Positions 42,065 to 53,294 are shown, counted from the stretch's first letter. The stretch is DNA of 64,000 nucleotides from Diploptera punctata (GCA_030220185.1 JASPKZ010007247.1:1410317-1474316); one strand, 5' to 3'. Translations and numbers: made by a program. The notes: generated by a model not told the origin, from the letters alone.

Positions 42065-43018
42065 GTTCAATTTGATGCACATTTTACTCAGAAAATGTTT
42101 TAGTCTTAAATTTAGAGGAGTTTTAGCCACTCGATTTTAAAGGCGTATTGATAGCAATTCATCTCTCCCTTAAAATTAATCATAAGACTTTTCTTTCACT
42201 CTGCCTAATTAATGAGTACGAAAAAAAAAGTACCTCAATTTTTAAAAAGAAATCACATTCAGGTAATTTTATACAATCATTCTCCTATAGTACTTAAGCC
42301 ATTTCTTACACTACTTATATCCTTCAATTTTTAAATCTTTGGGGTAAAGGTTAGGGATTATTGTAAAATTACAATAGGAAGTAACATTATTAGGTTTTTC
42401 TTAATAAGTAAGTTGAGTCTTTTGTTGTTTCATTGTTTTCTTTTAGAACACTTTTAAAACATAGATGTTTTAAAATGCTGTACGGTGTATGATATCGTCT
42501 CTATCGCCATATTAGTTTACTCATGCTCAACTTGCATGCTCCATGGATTATCACAGAATAAATCATACTAACATGAACATTACTCATCCTCCACGGACAT
42601 ATATTTTACAATAATATCTCTACAAGGTACGATTATAGCTTATTGACAATATTCAATATCAAGATTCATAATATCGCGATACCAGAATAAACAAGACAAC
42701 CGATAAACATAACTATTCATTAAGGACAGCAGAGATTCTGCGCGCTGGGCACATGTTTACGCAGACCTGCTTCATTTCATATAAACAACTGGCAGTATAA
42801 AACAAACAATACCTTAATCTAATCTTTAACTGTACTTAGCATGATATTTAACGAGATCATGAGAGAGGAAATCTGAGGACACTAAATACTTGCAATACAG
42901 ATAATAAATAATTAATCACAATGATTAACTAAAAATTAAACTATCTTTAATTTGAAAGTAGTCATATAAATGAAATTAACAAGATATTGTCTGTAACCCA
43001 AAATTATAAAAAAAAAAT
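42065..43018. other. No recognisable gene; one isolated PLE tail
   Basis: A lone long-tail motif (AATAGGAAGTAACATTATTA) is at 42379-42400. The rest is unassigned AT-rich sequence. Confidence 0.4.
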
Positions 43019-43030
43019 GAAAGTTAACAT

Positions 43031-43127
43031 TACTTATTTTAGGAATTCTCACTATGAGGTATATTCATTAAGGTAGAATATTTTTTTTCACTCACCTCAT
43101 ATGGTGATAAAAAATATTCTACCTTAA
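43031..43127. mobile_element. PLE-M minimal inverted pair
   Basis: Only 97 bp. TSD GAAAGTTAACAT at 43019-43030 and 43128-43139. The left end is long (TACTTATTTTAGGAATTC, CACTATGAGG). The right is short (AATATTCTACCTTAA). Only tail hairpin sequence survives. Confidence 0.88.
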
Positions 43128-43283
43128 GAAAGTTAACATACTCAATAATAACTCTCTCCAACTACAATAACGATAATAACCCCTCTCATACTTAAACTTT
43201 TGAACTGCAAACATTGATACAAAAAGAATACTTAACTCCTTTAAGTTTCTTGTAAACACAGCCTAAACAAAAACATATATCAA

Positions 43284-43697
43284 TAATTAAAACATTTTGT
43301 CTGTTCATTCTTACCTCTTACAGTTGTTTTTGTCGAACATGTTTCAGAACTACTTAGCCCCATCGTCAGCGATTACAGACTGAATTTTCTCATGTTGTCG
43401 GCCCTGATTCTTGATTCCTGCTCTCTTTGCCTCTGGTCCAATGAATTTACTAATAAGGTTCCTTTCTGCAGGAATTTCAAAGTTCATAATTCTTTCCTTG
43501 TTCTTCTGTATATAGATTTTTTCCCATATGGTGAGTTCATTTTTGTTTTCTAACTGTTTTAATAATTTTGTGTTTACATCTATTTTGTGTTTTTCTGAAC
43601 AAACATGAGTACATAGTAGAAAAATCTGCAGTGGTCTAGGCGAAAATTTTTCTCTTCAAATTTAAACCTCTTAATGTTACTTCCTATTGTATTTTAA
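43284..43697 (-). mobile_element. PLE-C with endonuclease C-terminal coding and a tRNA-like patch
   Basis: TSD AACATATATCAA (43272-43283) / AACATATATGAA (43698-43709). Left short antisense end, hammerhead-like core on the minus strand (CTGACGA, extra T, stem, GAAAC), then antisense coding (LLKQLENKNELTIWEKIYIQ, FEIPAERNLISKFIGPE). Near 43633-43660 the coding sequence jumps to TCTAGGCGAAAATTTTTCTC, the 3' end of a type 1 tRNA-like element, and then to the PLE-C long tail. Confidence 0.8.
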
Positions 43698-43709
43698 AAC
43701 ATATATGAA

Positions 43710-44757
43710 ATCTTGAAGTGATGGCCGAGGGATTCACTTCCTTGGACCCCATCGCCACAACTAAAGAGTCCTCATCTTGGAGAAAGTCTCTTCCATACTT
43801 AGGAAGACTACTCGTCTATACGAAGCCAGTATGCTGACTGCTTACGTTCCATGTCACTGCGGACGGAGAAGGGTGAGTTCTGAAAGGAGTGGACACAAAG
43901 GGAAAAAGGATCAGTTAAGCACAGACGTAACAACTCAAAACAGACGTTGCGGCAACACAAAGTCCAAAAATTACACATACACGGTTCAGTGCATCCTAAA
44001 AGAAATCAACGAATATGAGGTAAGATGACTAAAGACTCAACTTATTTATTGTTAGGGGCTACGTTAGTGGACACAAGTAGTATAGGCATATGTGCAAGAA
44101 GGAACATAAGTAATGCGAGCAAACAATTGTATAAAATTACACCCACATTTAAATAGCCAATAAAAAGTGAACAAATTTGAATTTTTTTTTTCAACAAATG
44201 CACACAGAATAAATGTGGATTATATCTTTGTACTTTTAAATCCTATTGCTAAATGTTAAATGCACACCTTTTAAATGTTCCATGTTACCCCCAAGACAAG
44301 TAAGGTTAGAAATTATCAAAACTGTTTGAAATTTAAAAATTTATAATGTGATATGAACAGTTCACATTGTTGTAATAGTTACCCAATAAGAAACCTCAAC
44401 AAAATGTTCTACTTCTCAGTATTATTGATAAATCTTTTACGTTAATAAAATTTGTTTCTTTCATAAAATTATATTTCATTTAAGATGCATCCAATTTCAT
44501 CACTGAAAGGATAATAAATTTTATGGGCTTTAACATTAGAATAATTGGATGGGTGAAAACCATAGCGGTGTGACATTTTTGTGAAAATTGAGTTAAGTGT
44601 ATTTATCGCATTTTATTAGGTTCTACTTTTGAATGACAGAGATTCAAATGTATGCTGTCAACTACTGCTGTCTGGCAATGGATGAATACAACTGTTTTCA
44701 TTGGTTTGATAACTACATCAAATGTTTAAGCCCATTTTTCTTTGAATGATCTAAATA
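43710..44757. other. No recognisable gene
   Basis: Contains a small GC-richer stretch (43720-44030) with an 83-codon frame of no recognisable family. Otherwise AT-rich. Confidence 0.35.
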
Positions 44758-44769
44758 TAACTTATACTA

Positions 44770-44948
44770 AGACATTTTGTCTGTACATTCTTACCTCTTA
44801 TAGTTGTTTTTGTCAAACATATGTTTCAGGGCTTCTGAGACTTGAAACATATGTTTGACAAAAACAACCATAAGAGGTAAGAATGTACAGATAAAATGTA
44901 TTCATTATTAAACAAAGCTCTTAAAGTTACTTCCTATTGTATTTTAAA
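44770..44948. mobile_element. PLE-C inverted pair
   Basis: TSD ATAACTTATACT (44758-44769) / ATAACTTACACT (44949-44960). Left short end (AAGACATTTTGTCTG), right long end (AAAGTTACTTCCTATTG). The centre GTTTCAGGGCTTCTGAGAC is a collapsed ribozyme region. Confidence 0.85.
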
Positions 44949-45064
44949 ATAACTTACACTGTTATGGTTTTCACCCATTCAATTGATCGTTCATTCATAT
45001 AGTTGAAAGATCAATTTTTAAGTCGGTAGCTTTTTAATTTACTCTATAATTTGATATAATTATA

Positions 45065-45865
45065 ACTTTTTTTAGGAATTAACACTATGAGGTATTATTT
45101 ATTTAAGTAAAATAATGTCAAAATAATATCACCTCACCACATATTTCTTTTTCTTAGACCAGTTTTGGGTCTTTCTGCAGTATTTTCATGACAGCTATTT
45201 TATCACCTCCTGCTCCCTCTGTTGGTAGACTGAAGAATCTCAAAATAAAATAATTCTCCCTGGGAATTTCAATTCATAAATTTCTCCTTTAATTTTTTTG
45301 AATATAGATTTTTTCCCAAACAGCGAGTTCTTTGGGTTTTTCTATTTGTTTCAATAATTTGGCCTTTCTTTTGATAAGATTTTTTCTGACCATGCATGGA
45401 CTGTTACTGAAGATTATTCTATTTCCCCATTCTTGACGCTCCTGAGGTATTCTGTCACTCTGGTTTTCAGGGATGTCAAGAAGGGGGAAGTGGAAAAGTC
45501 TGCAGTGGCAGCCCATGCATGGTCAGAAAAATATCTTATTGAAAGAAAGGCTAAATTATTAAAACAAATTGAAAAACCCAAAGAACTGACTGTTTGGGGA
45601 AAAAATCTACATTAAAAAAACTAAAAGGAGAAATTAAGGAATTTTGAAATTCCCGGGGAAAATGACTTTGTTTTTGAGGTTTTTCAGTCTACTAACAGAG
45701 GGAGCAAATGATGGTTCTTCAGGACAACAAAACAACGATTGTGGAAATATTGACAATGGAACTGAAGATAGTTTCGAAACTAGTCTAAGAGGAAGAATAT
45801 GAGGTGAGTGATAAAATTGTGCCTAAATAAATGATACCTCATAGTGTTAATTCCAAAAAAAGTAA
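45065..45865. mobile_element. PLE-E inverted pair with two coding arms
   Basis: Outer tails TTTTTAGGAATTAACACTATG and CATAGTGTTAATTCCAAAAA face each other. The left arm has antisense and the right arm has sense endonuclease C-terminal coding (VKKGEVEKSAVAAHAWSEK, LLKQIEKPKELTVW). The right arm has a core-like CTGAAGA...GAAACTAGTC with almost no stem II. The left arm has ACTGGTCTAAG with a mutated core. Confidence 0.8.
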
Positions 45866-46067
45866 TTTATGACATCTTTACTCTTGAAATGAAATCAATG
45901 GAAAGTTTTAGCTTTCTTCAAATCTGGACACAAGGTTGGAAAATGGATTTCACATCTCTGTCTTTATCTTCAAACATGATCTGTATTGGTTTTGATGATT
46001 GACAGTACCAAAAATCCTACCTCACACAAGTAGAATGTTGTAAAAGGAATCAAACATATAGGGTCTT

Positions 46068-46849
46068 TAATAGTGAGTGGAGAACATATTTTTATCGACT
46101 CACCTCATATATTTTCAAATTTCTTTGATACCGACAGTTTCAGACAATATTATGTCCCTCTTCAGTCGTGGCTTCCACTGATGAAATTCTGTGATTGTTG
46201 ATTTCTCTAATGACATCACCTCTTGTGCTGCCATCGAATTTCGATATTCTGGTGGATAAAAATTTAATTACAAAGTTTATAATCCCAATGAAAGATGGCA
46301 GCACAAGAGGTGATGTCATTAGAGAAATCAACAATCACAGAATTTCATCAGTGGAAGCCATGACTGAAGAGGAACATGATATTTTCTGAAACCGTCGGTA
46401 TCAAAGAAATTTGAAAATATATGAGGGAGTCGATAAAAATATGTTCTCCACTCACTATTAATGATATAACCTCATAATGTTTACTTCCCAATATTAATTT
46501 AAATATCCATCCATAGTAATTCTGCCCGAAGGCAGGTCCTTCACTGCAATCATAGCTTCTTTTTTTTTTTTAATGCTATGCTTGCAGCTTTACTAGGGGA
46601 TTGTAGATGTGGTAGCTTCCTGTTGCTTTCCACACCGGTGAAGGATGATGATGATGATGATGGTGATGGCCATATGATTTCGGGGACCATTTGGGCCTTA
46701 AAGTTTTCGTGACATTTGTCTTACAGGTGAGGAAAAACCCCGATAAAAACCTCACCCAGAAAAACTGCCCCGAGCGGGGATCGAACCCGGGCCTGCTATG
46801 TGACAAGGCAGCACGCTACCTTGAGACCACAGCAGTGGACAATTTAAAT
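46068..46849. mobile_element. PLE-B inverted pair carrying a nested SINE-4
   Basis: TSD ATATAGGGTCTT at 46056-46067 and 46850-46861. The left end is short (TAATAGTGAGTGG) and the right is long (TTTACTTCCCAATATTAATT). SINE-4 sits within the last bases of the long tail. The centre (46195-46340) is a coding-derived palindrome around CACAAGAGGTGATGTCATTA. Confidence 0.87.
46507..46840 (-). repeat. SINE-4 nested in PLE-B tail
   Basis: TSD AATTTAAATAT at 46496-46506 and 46841-46851. Complete reverse copy with TTCTGCCCGAAGGCAGG tail, GATGATGATGATGG patch, CTTACAGGTGAGG block and head GGTTCGATCCCCGCTCGG on the minus strand. Confidence 0.88.
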
Positions 46850-46989
46850 ATATAGGGTCTTATTACATTCTTGTTACTTTTTGTTTTATTTTAGAAGAAA
46901 CCACCAAGTAAATAAAATTTAAAGATTACTTTTGCTGAACTATTACAGAGTCCCTGCCAGATGGCCATTGACACTCATTGGAGCCATGG

Positions 46990-47400
46990 CACATTGATGA
47001 TATGTGAAAGTTTATCATCATCATCATCATAATCTTTTTTATCTGCCTGTTCCGATCTCACATTTGTTTAGTCCAGCATTTTCTTGGTCTTCCTACCGAT
47101 CTTCATCCTCCAGAAGTATATATCAATGCCATCTTTGGTATCCTATCCTTTGTCATTCTCTACTGATGCTCTATCCAGGTGTTCTTCTATTTGTTGAAGA
47201 AGTGGTTGTACTTTTAGTTCCTCTAATATTCTAATTTATAATATGTTCTTCTCATGTACAACCTTTCACCACATGTAGGAAGCTCATTTCTGCTGCCTGA
47301 ATTTTACTTTTGTCTTTTTCCTTCAGGACCCAGGCCTCACTTCCATACATCGTAACTGGTAGTGCCATTGTTGAGTAAAATCTTAGCTGTGTCTCTTTTC
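46990..47400 (-). pseudogene. LINE 3' end with CAT tail
   Basis: The minus strand gives GRPRKCW, RMTKDRIPKMAL and upstream blocks with stops. It ends in the (CAT)n run at 47012-47028. Confidence 0.6.
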
Positions 47401-48646
47401 TAACCTACCACGTAAAAAAGATCTTTCTCAGCAATCTCACATGATTAAGCCGGATGGAATTACAAGTTGGATTGTAAAATGTGCAATTGTATGATGGTGA
47501 AGTGAACATTTTGTAACAGGTTTCTAAACCTGCTTTTATTGTTGAGTTGATGAATGTGGATGTTGAGAAGTAGATGCTATGAGATTGGTTTGCATAATTC
47601 AGTGTTGTTTGTATAAGGAAATGTTCCTGTTCTGTAAAGCCAGCTTTTTTTTAAAACAATTTTACACAGAACAGGATTCATGTCTTGGTAAATTAATACC
47701 TAACTTATTACTAGCATTATTTCAGTATTTATTACTGGAATATAAGCTATTTTATAGAAGTAATATTTAGATATATATTCTTAAAATACAAGTGCATCAA
47801 AAATGTAACAATTTAAATTTTATTTAGATTATAAGGCTTGTAATAGATAGAAAGATTTAGTAATCATAGAATTGGTCAGTCATAAATTTAATATTATTAG
47901 AAATGTTGGATCTCTTAGAATAATATAATCATTGGTATGTAATACATCAACAGAATTTTGTACAAATTAAAAGTTATATAAAACATCTACAGGGTTCCTG
48001 TTCTTTAAAAGAAATTGAGTGCATTTTTTTAAATAAAACAAAAACACATTTCAACTAATAAAATATGTGGGGAAAGAAAAATGTATTTAATTTTTAATAT
48101 GAATATCATCTGTCTATGAAAATTAGTGTACATGTATTTCTAAGCATCTTTATTATTATGATGAATGATTATAAATTTGTAATGTTATTAATATTTATCT
48201 TTGCTTGTAACTTTATGTGAAATGACTCCAGGATAGGGTAGCACTACATAATCTGACTTATACACACAAAAATAACTTAAATATTGCCCCCCTGCTCTGG
48301 AGTATAATGCTTCATATCTTATGTGAAAATAGGGGCCTAAAGCACACCTGGTTTATTTAGAAATTCTAGCATTTTATGCCTGATGTTGTTTACCATAAAA
48401 AAACTGTCCAAAAGTGTTTCCTCTGAACATTGATGGTGACTTCCCAGGACTGAAGGGACCAGACTCTCTCATAAAATACTTTATAGACTTTATTCTCAAA
48501 TAATAATAATTACCATAACGCTTAGTTTTAGTTTTATATATACCATACAGACTAAAAAATATATGTTCTGAATAATAGTGAAGCTTAAATTTTCTAAATT
48601 TTAGTTAGAGATGTTATTAAATAGAAACGTTGGGTGAAATTTTATC
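47401..48646. other. No recognisable gene
   Basis: AT-rich; nothing supported. Confidence 0.4.
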
Positions 48647-48703
48647 AAAATAATTATAAGAATTAAATTAATGTTTTTATTACCTCACCTCATATCCTTT
48701 TTC

Positions 48704-48745
48704 TTCTAGACTGCAGTTTCGGAGCTTATCTCCATCATCAGTAGC
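48704..48745 (-). ncRNA. Hammerhead-like core (PLE-A), intact copy
   Basis: Minus strand: CTA CTGATGA T GGAG ATAAG CTCC GAAAC TGCA GTC TAG. Stem I (TAG/CTA), stem II and palindromic stem III (ACTGCAGT) are all satisfied, with the recurrent single extra base after CTGATGA. Confidence 0.62.
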
Positions 48746-49038
48746 CTCTGGTCGACCAGTGTTATGTCGTTCCTTGGCGGTTTTCTTCTTACTTCTATCG
48801 GTGGACAGATGAACCTCTGGATCAGGTCAAAATTTACGGAAGTTTCGAAATTCATGAGTTTATCTTTCTTGTTTTTTTGGATGTGGATTTTTTCCCAGAG
48901 TGTGAGTTCTTTTTGTTTATCTGTGTGTTTGATGAGGCTAGCTTTTGTATCAATTAAATGTTTTTCAGACCAAGCATGGGCTGCTACAGCTGACTTGTCC
49001 ACTTCACCCTTTTTTACATTTCTAAGGTGTTCTTTCAA
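48706..49038 (-). CDS. PLE endonuclease C-terminal fragment
   Basis: An open frame of 110 codons: EHLRNVKKGEVDKSAVAAHA (start of the block after the GIY-YIG catalytic Arg), [42 protein letters not shown]. The GIY-YIG core proper lies just upstream out of frame (a remnant of GIYQIKCKDCDNIYIGKTK is readable near 49045-49115). A 5'-truncated remnant, not a native gene. Confidence 0.75.
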   Translation of the reverse strand: MKEHLRNVKKGEVDKSAVAAHAWSEKHLIDTKASLIKHTDKQKELTLWEKIHIQKNKKDKLMNFETSVNFDLIQRFICPPIEVRRKPPRNDITLVDQRLLMMEISSETAV

Positions 49039-49262
49039 TCTAGTTCATAAATTTCTTTTTGTTTTTCCTATATAGATGTTGTCACAATCCTTACATTTGA
49101 TCTGATATATTCCTGACCAAAGGCTACTAATGATGGAGATAAGCTCCGAAACTGCAATCTAGAAGGAAAAGGATATGAGGTGAGGTAATAAAAACATTAA
49201 TTTAATTCTTAAATTAAACCTCATAGTGTTCTTTCCCTGTGAAAGTTTAAAAAATAATTATA

Positions 49263-50099
49263 CTTTTAAGAAACCTGCTGAATGAGAACATGCCCTACCA
49301 GATCAACCCACTATATATTCGTTAAACAAAACCACTACTAATGAACAGCTTTGAAAATGGAACCGATTCCGAAAGGCCTAGCTAAATATTTTATACAAAT
49401 ATATGTTGGACGCCCATTTACTAGATGGGGAATTCATTAAATCCCATTTGATGTGAAAACAGGTCAAAAGGCCTAATTTCATGAAGCAGAAGAAGAAGAT
49501 AATTTGTTGAGGAAGACTGCCACAACAGGCACAAAATTTTGGTTTTTAAAAAATAATTATATTATGACCATTTTCTTATCTTTTTTGTCTCTCAATATTT
49601 ATAGAAGATAGCACATTTCATAAAGTTATAAAGAAGCTGATAATTGTCAATTATGGCCTAATATTCAGTTCATTGTGAGCGGAGAAGGAAAAAACAAATT
49701 TAAACAAATTTCCTTCTGCAAAACTAACTTATTGCATTGCAATCATTAACAAAAACTGCATAATTTTGAAGTCAGAACTGTATGATTTCATAATTATCAA
49801 ATTTGCTCTTAACCTTGTTTCTGTGCTTTAGACCCTAAAAATCTGAGTGCTTTCCTTCCATTTTAGCATAAACACTTTATTATAAGAGAATTTTTCCCAT
49901 CCATTAAGTCAATTAATAGTTAATGTTTTAAATTTTATATAATTTATCTTTAAAATAGAAATTAATAATTATTATATAAGTAATTTTATATGTAAATGGA
50001 ATTAATTAAAATAAAATGAAAAAGTAATTGCAACACTCACTAGAAAATGTGTAAAACATATTGACACTATCAGGACCATGTTAATATACCATAAGATGG
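49263..50099. other. No recognisable gene
   Basis: AT-rich; nothing supported. Confidence 0.4.
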
Positions 50100-50745
50100 G
50101 CTTTCTTCTTTCTTCTTCCTTCCAAGTATTAGGCCAAGGCCTGTTACGATTCTATAGAAAATTTTCCCTCCAGCGTTTCATAGGACGGCCCAGTGATCTT
50201 CGTCCTCTTGGTATATAATTATAAACAGCTTTGGGGATCCGATTTGAACTCATTCTTTCTAGATGATGTTTCCAATTTAGTTGGTACTGTTGAATATATT
50301 CCAAAATTGGCGTAGTCTTCAATTATTTAAGATATTGGTGTTCCTTTTCCGATCCCATCTGGTGTAACCTGCTGTTCTGCGCATGAATCTCATTTCACAA
50401 GCCGTTATTCTGCTTTCATATTGTCTTTTTAGTGTCCATGCTTCACTACCATAGGTCAACACTGGTATAGCCAAAGTGTTATATAAACGTAATCTGGTGT
50501 TTTTTGTACAAGGGATGGTTTCATAACTTGATTAATAATGCCCAAACTTTTATTATAACTAGTAATTTTTTCAGGGATATCCTTTTCATCCCAGATAGAG
50601 TGATAATATCCAAGATATTTAAATGGATTAGATCTCTCTAAAATTTTATTCTGGAGACAGATTTTACTTTGTATGGGGTCCTTCCCATGAAATGCCATAA
50701 TTTTAGTTTTGTTAATTGATATTTCCATATACATAAGATGGGCAA
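50100..50745 (-). pseudogene. LINE reverse transcriptase C-terminal fragment
   Basis: Minus strand: ISINKTKIMAFHGKDP (the RT NKTKxM block), PFKYLGYY, then LTYGSEAWTL and RITACEMRFMRRTAGYTRWD. Frames are broken. The 3' end is the same CAGGCCTTGGCCTAATACTT motif found in the PLE-A insert at 37170. Confidence 0.75.
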
Positions 50746-50751
50746 AAACTT

Positions 50752-51661
50752 TATATATATAAAAATAGTGTCAGTCTGTCTGTCCTTTATGGACTTAAAA
50801 ACTACTTGACCAATTTGAATGGGGTTTTTTAACATCATTTTAAAAAAATTTCTGGAACTTTTAACATATATAGTAGCATATTACTGTACATACTATTGGG
50901 CCAGAGCTAAAAAATAAATGGGCATCAGTGCACAAAAAAAGTCTCTTTTTGGATGCTTAAATGGCTTATGCTGCCTAAACCATAACAAATACACTAATTT
51001 AATATATACATAATTAAATATTTAAAAAACTCTACAAAAAAGTATGTATCTTATGTCTATCATATGTTTGTCCTTTATGCATTACTAAACCATAGCCGAT
51101 TGTGATGGGGCTTTTTGCAAAATGTTCAGGAGTTTTTCGGGAAGGTTTTATACTATAAGAGAATTGTAATACTCAACCCCTTCACCCTTAAAAATCATCC
51201 TTTATAGTAAAAAAAATTTTTTTGGAACTTTTTGAAGCTTAAATGACTTACGCTGCCTAAACCATAACATATACACCTAATTAATGTACACAGAATTGAA
51301 TATCTCAAAAAATCTACAAAATAGTCCATGACAGCATATATCTATCATAATAACCATTTTTATCTTTCAGCTCATTGATACCAAGAAGATCGGGATGACT
51401 TGATTCCCGGGCAAGTGTAACAATGCACAGCGGGTATTCTTTTACGGATAACTCTCTATGACCAATTTTGTTTTTCAACTCATTTATGCCAAGAAGATTA
51501 GGATAAATAGATTCCTGGGCAATGCCAGGTAATCAGCATGGGATATCTAAAAATAATTGCGATATAATTTATAATTATTTTTCTTTTTTACTTATTCAAC
51601 TAAATATAAAAACACGTTTCATTTATTTGGGCATAGCAGCACATGTCGGGTATTAGCTAGT
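50752..51661 (+). mobile_element. Helitron-like non-autonomous element (tentative)
   Basis: The left edge is TATATATATAAAAATAGTGTCAGTC. The right end is GCACATGTCGGGTATTAGCTAGT, matching the short-GC-hairpin plus CTAGT end of Helitrons. Internally two blocks are repeated: TGCCTAAACCATAACA near 50972 and 51257, and CCAAGAAGAT near 51381 and 51494. No coding. Confidence 0.45.
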
Positions 51662-52119
51662 TTAAAATAAAGGAAAGACGGGAGCTATGAAGTTGTCTGG
51701 TTTTATGATTCAGGCCAGTAATATCGAAGTTCAAGAAAATTTTTTATATGTAGAGGAAAATTGTTACCTTGAGAAATAAGTACCAAATTCTTATGGCTTA
51801 CTAGTGAAGTATTATATTAATGTAAAATAGAGTTAACACAGTTTTCTAGTGAGGTTGTGTTAGAATAGGAACCCTGTGGTTAGCCAACTGGACATTTTTA
51901 TATTCTCTAATCTTCTGTGTATCAGTGTAACTGTAGTTGGAGTGAGGATAGCAGATTTTGATAAGGAAAAGAGAGATAGAAAGTACGTTTTATAACATTT
52001 TATATCTTATATATTAATAAATAAATGGTATTGTAATATTATTATTATTTACTGTTACTTTTTAGAATGATTCCTGCTAACCTTTTTTAAAATTAAATAA
52101 ATTCTGTTTAGATTGGAGT

Positions 52120-52192
52120 GCTCAGCTAGCTCAGTTGGTAGAGCAGTGGCATAGAAAGCCAAGGGTCCTGGGTTCAAACCCCAGTCTGAGCA
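52120..52192 (+). tRNA. tRNA-like sequence, type 1c
   Basis: Acceptor GCTCAGC/TCTGAGC, D-arm GCTC/GAGC, anticodon stem TGGC/GCCA with loop ATAGAAA (AGA, U33 present), T-arm CTGGG/CCCAG. The best fold among these repeats. Flanked by the usual trailer TTTTTTTCTCTTTAAATAT. Confidence 0.55.
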
Positions 52193-52558
52193 TTTTTTTT
52201 TCTCTTTAAATATAATTTGTCCTTATCGGCCGCGGTGGACTAGTGGTTATGCTCCTTGCCTCTGGTCCCGAGGGTCGCGGATTCAAACCCGGCTGGGGTC
52301 GATGGATTTTTTAGGATGGAAAAATCCAAGGAGCAAGTTCTCCGGGAGGGACTTTAAGCCGTGGGTCCCGAGTCTGAAGATTTTCAGGCTCGTAAAAGAT
52401 CCTTAAGCCTGAATGAAAGGCCTCTAAGCAAAATTTACCGAATTTTTTTCCCGTCCTAGTACTACCTTGGTTTCCTAGATGTCAGTATGAGGTGGAACGC
52501 TGACCATGGACCATTCAAAGGACATCTATACAAAAACAAGTGTAACTAAATTAGTATG

Positions 52559-52922
52559 TTTAAATTAATATTGGGAAGTAAACATTATGAGGTTATATCA
52601 TTAATAGTGAGTGGAGAACATATTTTTATCGACTCACCTCATATGATTTCAAATTTCTTTGATACCGACGGTTTCAGACAATATCATGTCTCTCTTCAGT
52701 CATGGCTTCCACTCATGATATTTCATAAGTGGAAGCCATGACTGAAGAGGGACATGATATTGTCTGAAACTATCGGTATCAAAGAAATTTGAAATCATAA
52801 TATTTCATAAGTGGAAGCCATGACTGAAGAGGGACATGATATTGTCTGAAACTGTCGGTATCAAAGAAATTTGAAATCATATGAGGTGAGTCTTTAAAAA
52901 TATGTTCTCCACTCACTATTAA
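52559..52922. mobile_element. PLE-B inverted pair nested in SINE-2
   Basis: TSD TAAATTAGTATG at 52547-52558 and 52923-52934. The uninterrupted SINE-2 copy at 7165 gives the empty site. The left end is long (TTTAAATTAATATTGGG). The right is short (CTCCACTCACTATTAA). The right arm is tandemly duplicated with an 82-bp period (52721 and 52803), giving two sense ribozyme-like cores and one antisense. Confidence 0.93.
52818..52868 (+). ncRNA. Hammerhead-like core (PLE-B)
   Basis: CTGAAGA (52824-52830), one extra G, stem GGACA/TGTCT, GAAAC, loop TGTCG, GTA site, TCA pairing with the TGA just upstream of the core (stem I). Confidence 0.55.
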
Positions 52923-53210
52923 TAAATTAGTATGGTTCAAATTCTTCCCTATAGGGGGAGAGCGCCTAAATCTCTGTTAAGGGAAACATGGGCTTACAAG
53001 ACATAATTTGTCCTTCAGTGAGAAGTATTAAATTAATAATAAAAAAACATCAAAAGAAGCCCTACTGGCTTTATAAAGTAATGTTTAAATTCCCAATAAA
53101 AGTCTTCTGAAAAAAAGAAGCTGTCATTTGTGTGATCGAGCAATGGTTCATAGCACTTGACATTCGGGAATTAATAATGTATAAGAGAAAAAATTGCATT
53201 AGATTGGAGT

Positions 53211-53283
53211 GTTCAGGTAGTTCGGTTAGTAAAGCATTGGCATAGAAAGCCAAAGATTCTGGGTTCAAACCCCAGTCTGAGCA
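53211..53283 (+). tRNA. tRNA-like sequence, type 1c
   Basis: Second unit of the interrupted tandem with 52120. Loop ATAGAAA, B-box GGTTCAAACCCC. Leader TTGCATTAGATTGGAG mirrors the 3' acceptor/trailer. Confidence 0.5.
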
Positions 53284-53294
53284 TATATTTTTTT

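Larger units (their letters stand above)
48659..49250. mobile_element. PLE-A with long antisense coding arm
   Basis: TSD AAAATAATTATA at 48647-48658 and 49251-49262. The left end is short (AGAATTAAATTAATG). The right is long (CATAGTGTTCTTTCCCTGTG). The left arm keeps ribozyme core plus GIY-YIG C-terminal coding. The right arm keeps a short piece with a mutated core (CTAATGA). Confidence 0.92.
52225..53002 (+). repeat. SINE-2, full copy, inserted between tRNA-like units
   Basis: TSD ATAATTTGTCCTT at 52212-52224 and 53003-53015. Head: A-box TGGACTAGTGG, B-box GATTCAAACCC. Then the blocks listed for other SINE-2 copies, ending in GGGAAACATGGGC. Split by PLE-B. Confidence 0.92.

Noticed and set aside
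46140..46389. Two matching 64-codon ORFs on opposite strands
   Set aside because: Generated by the PLE-B palindrome, not two genes.
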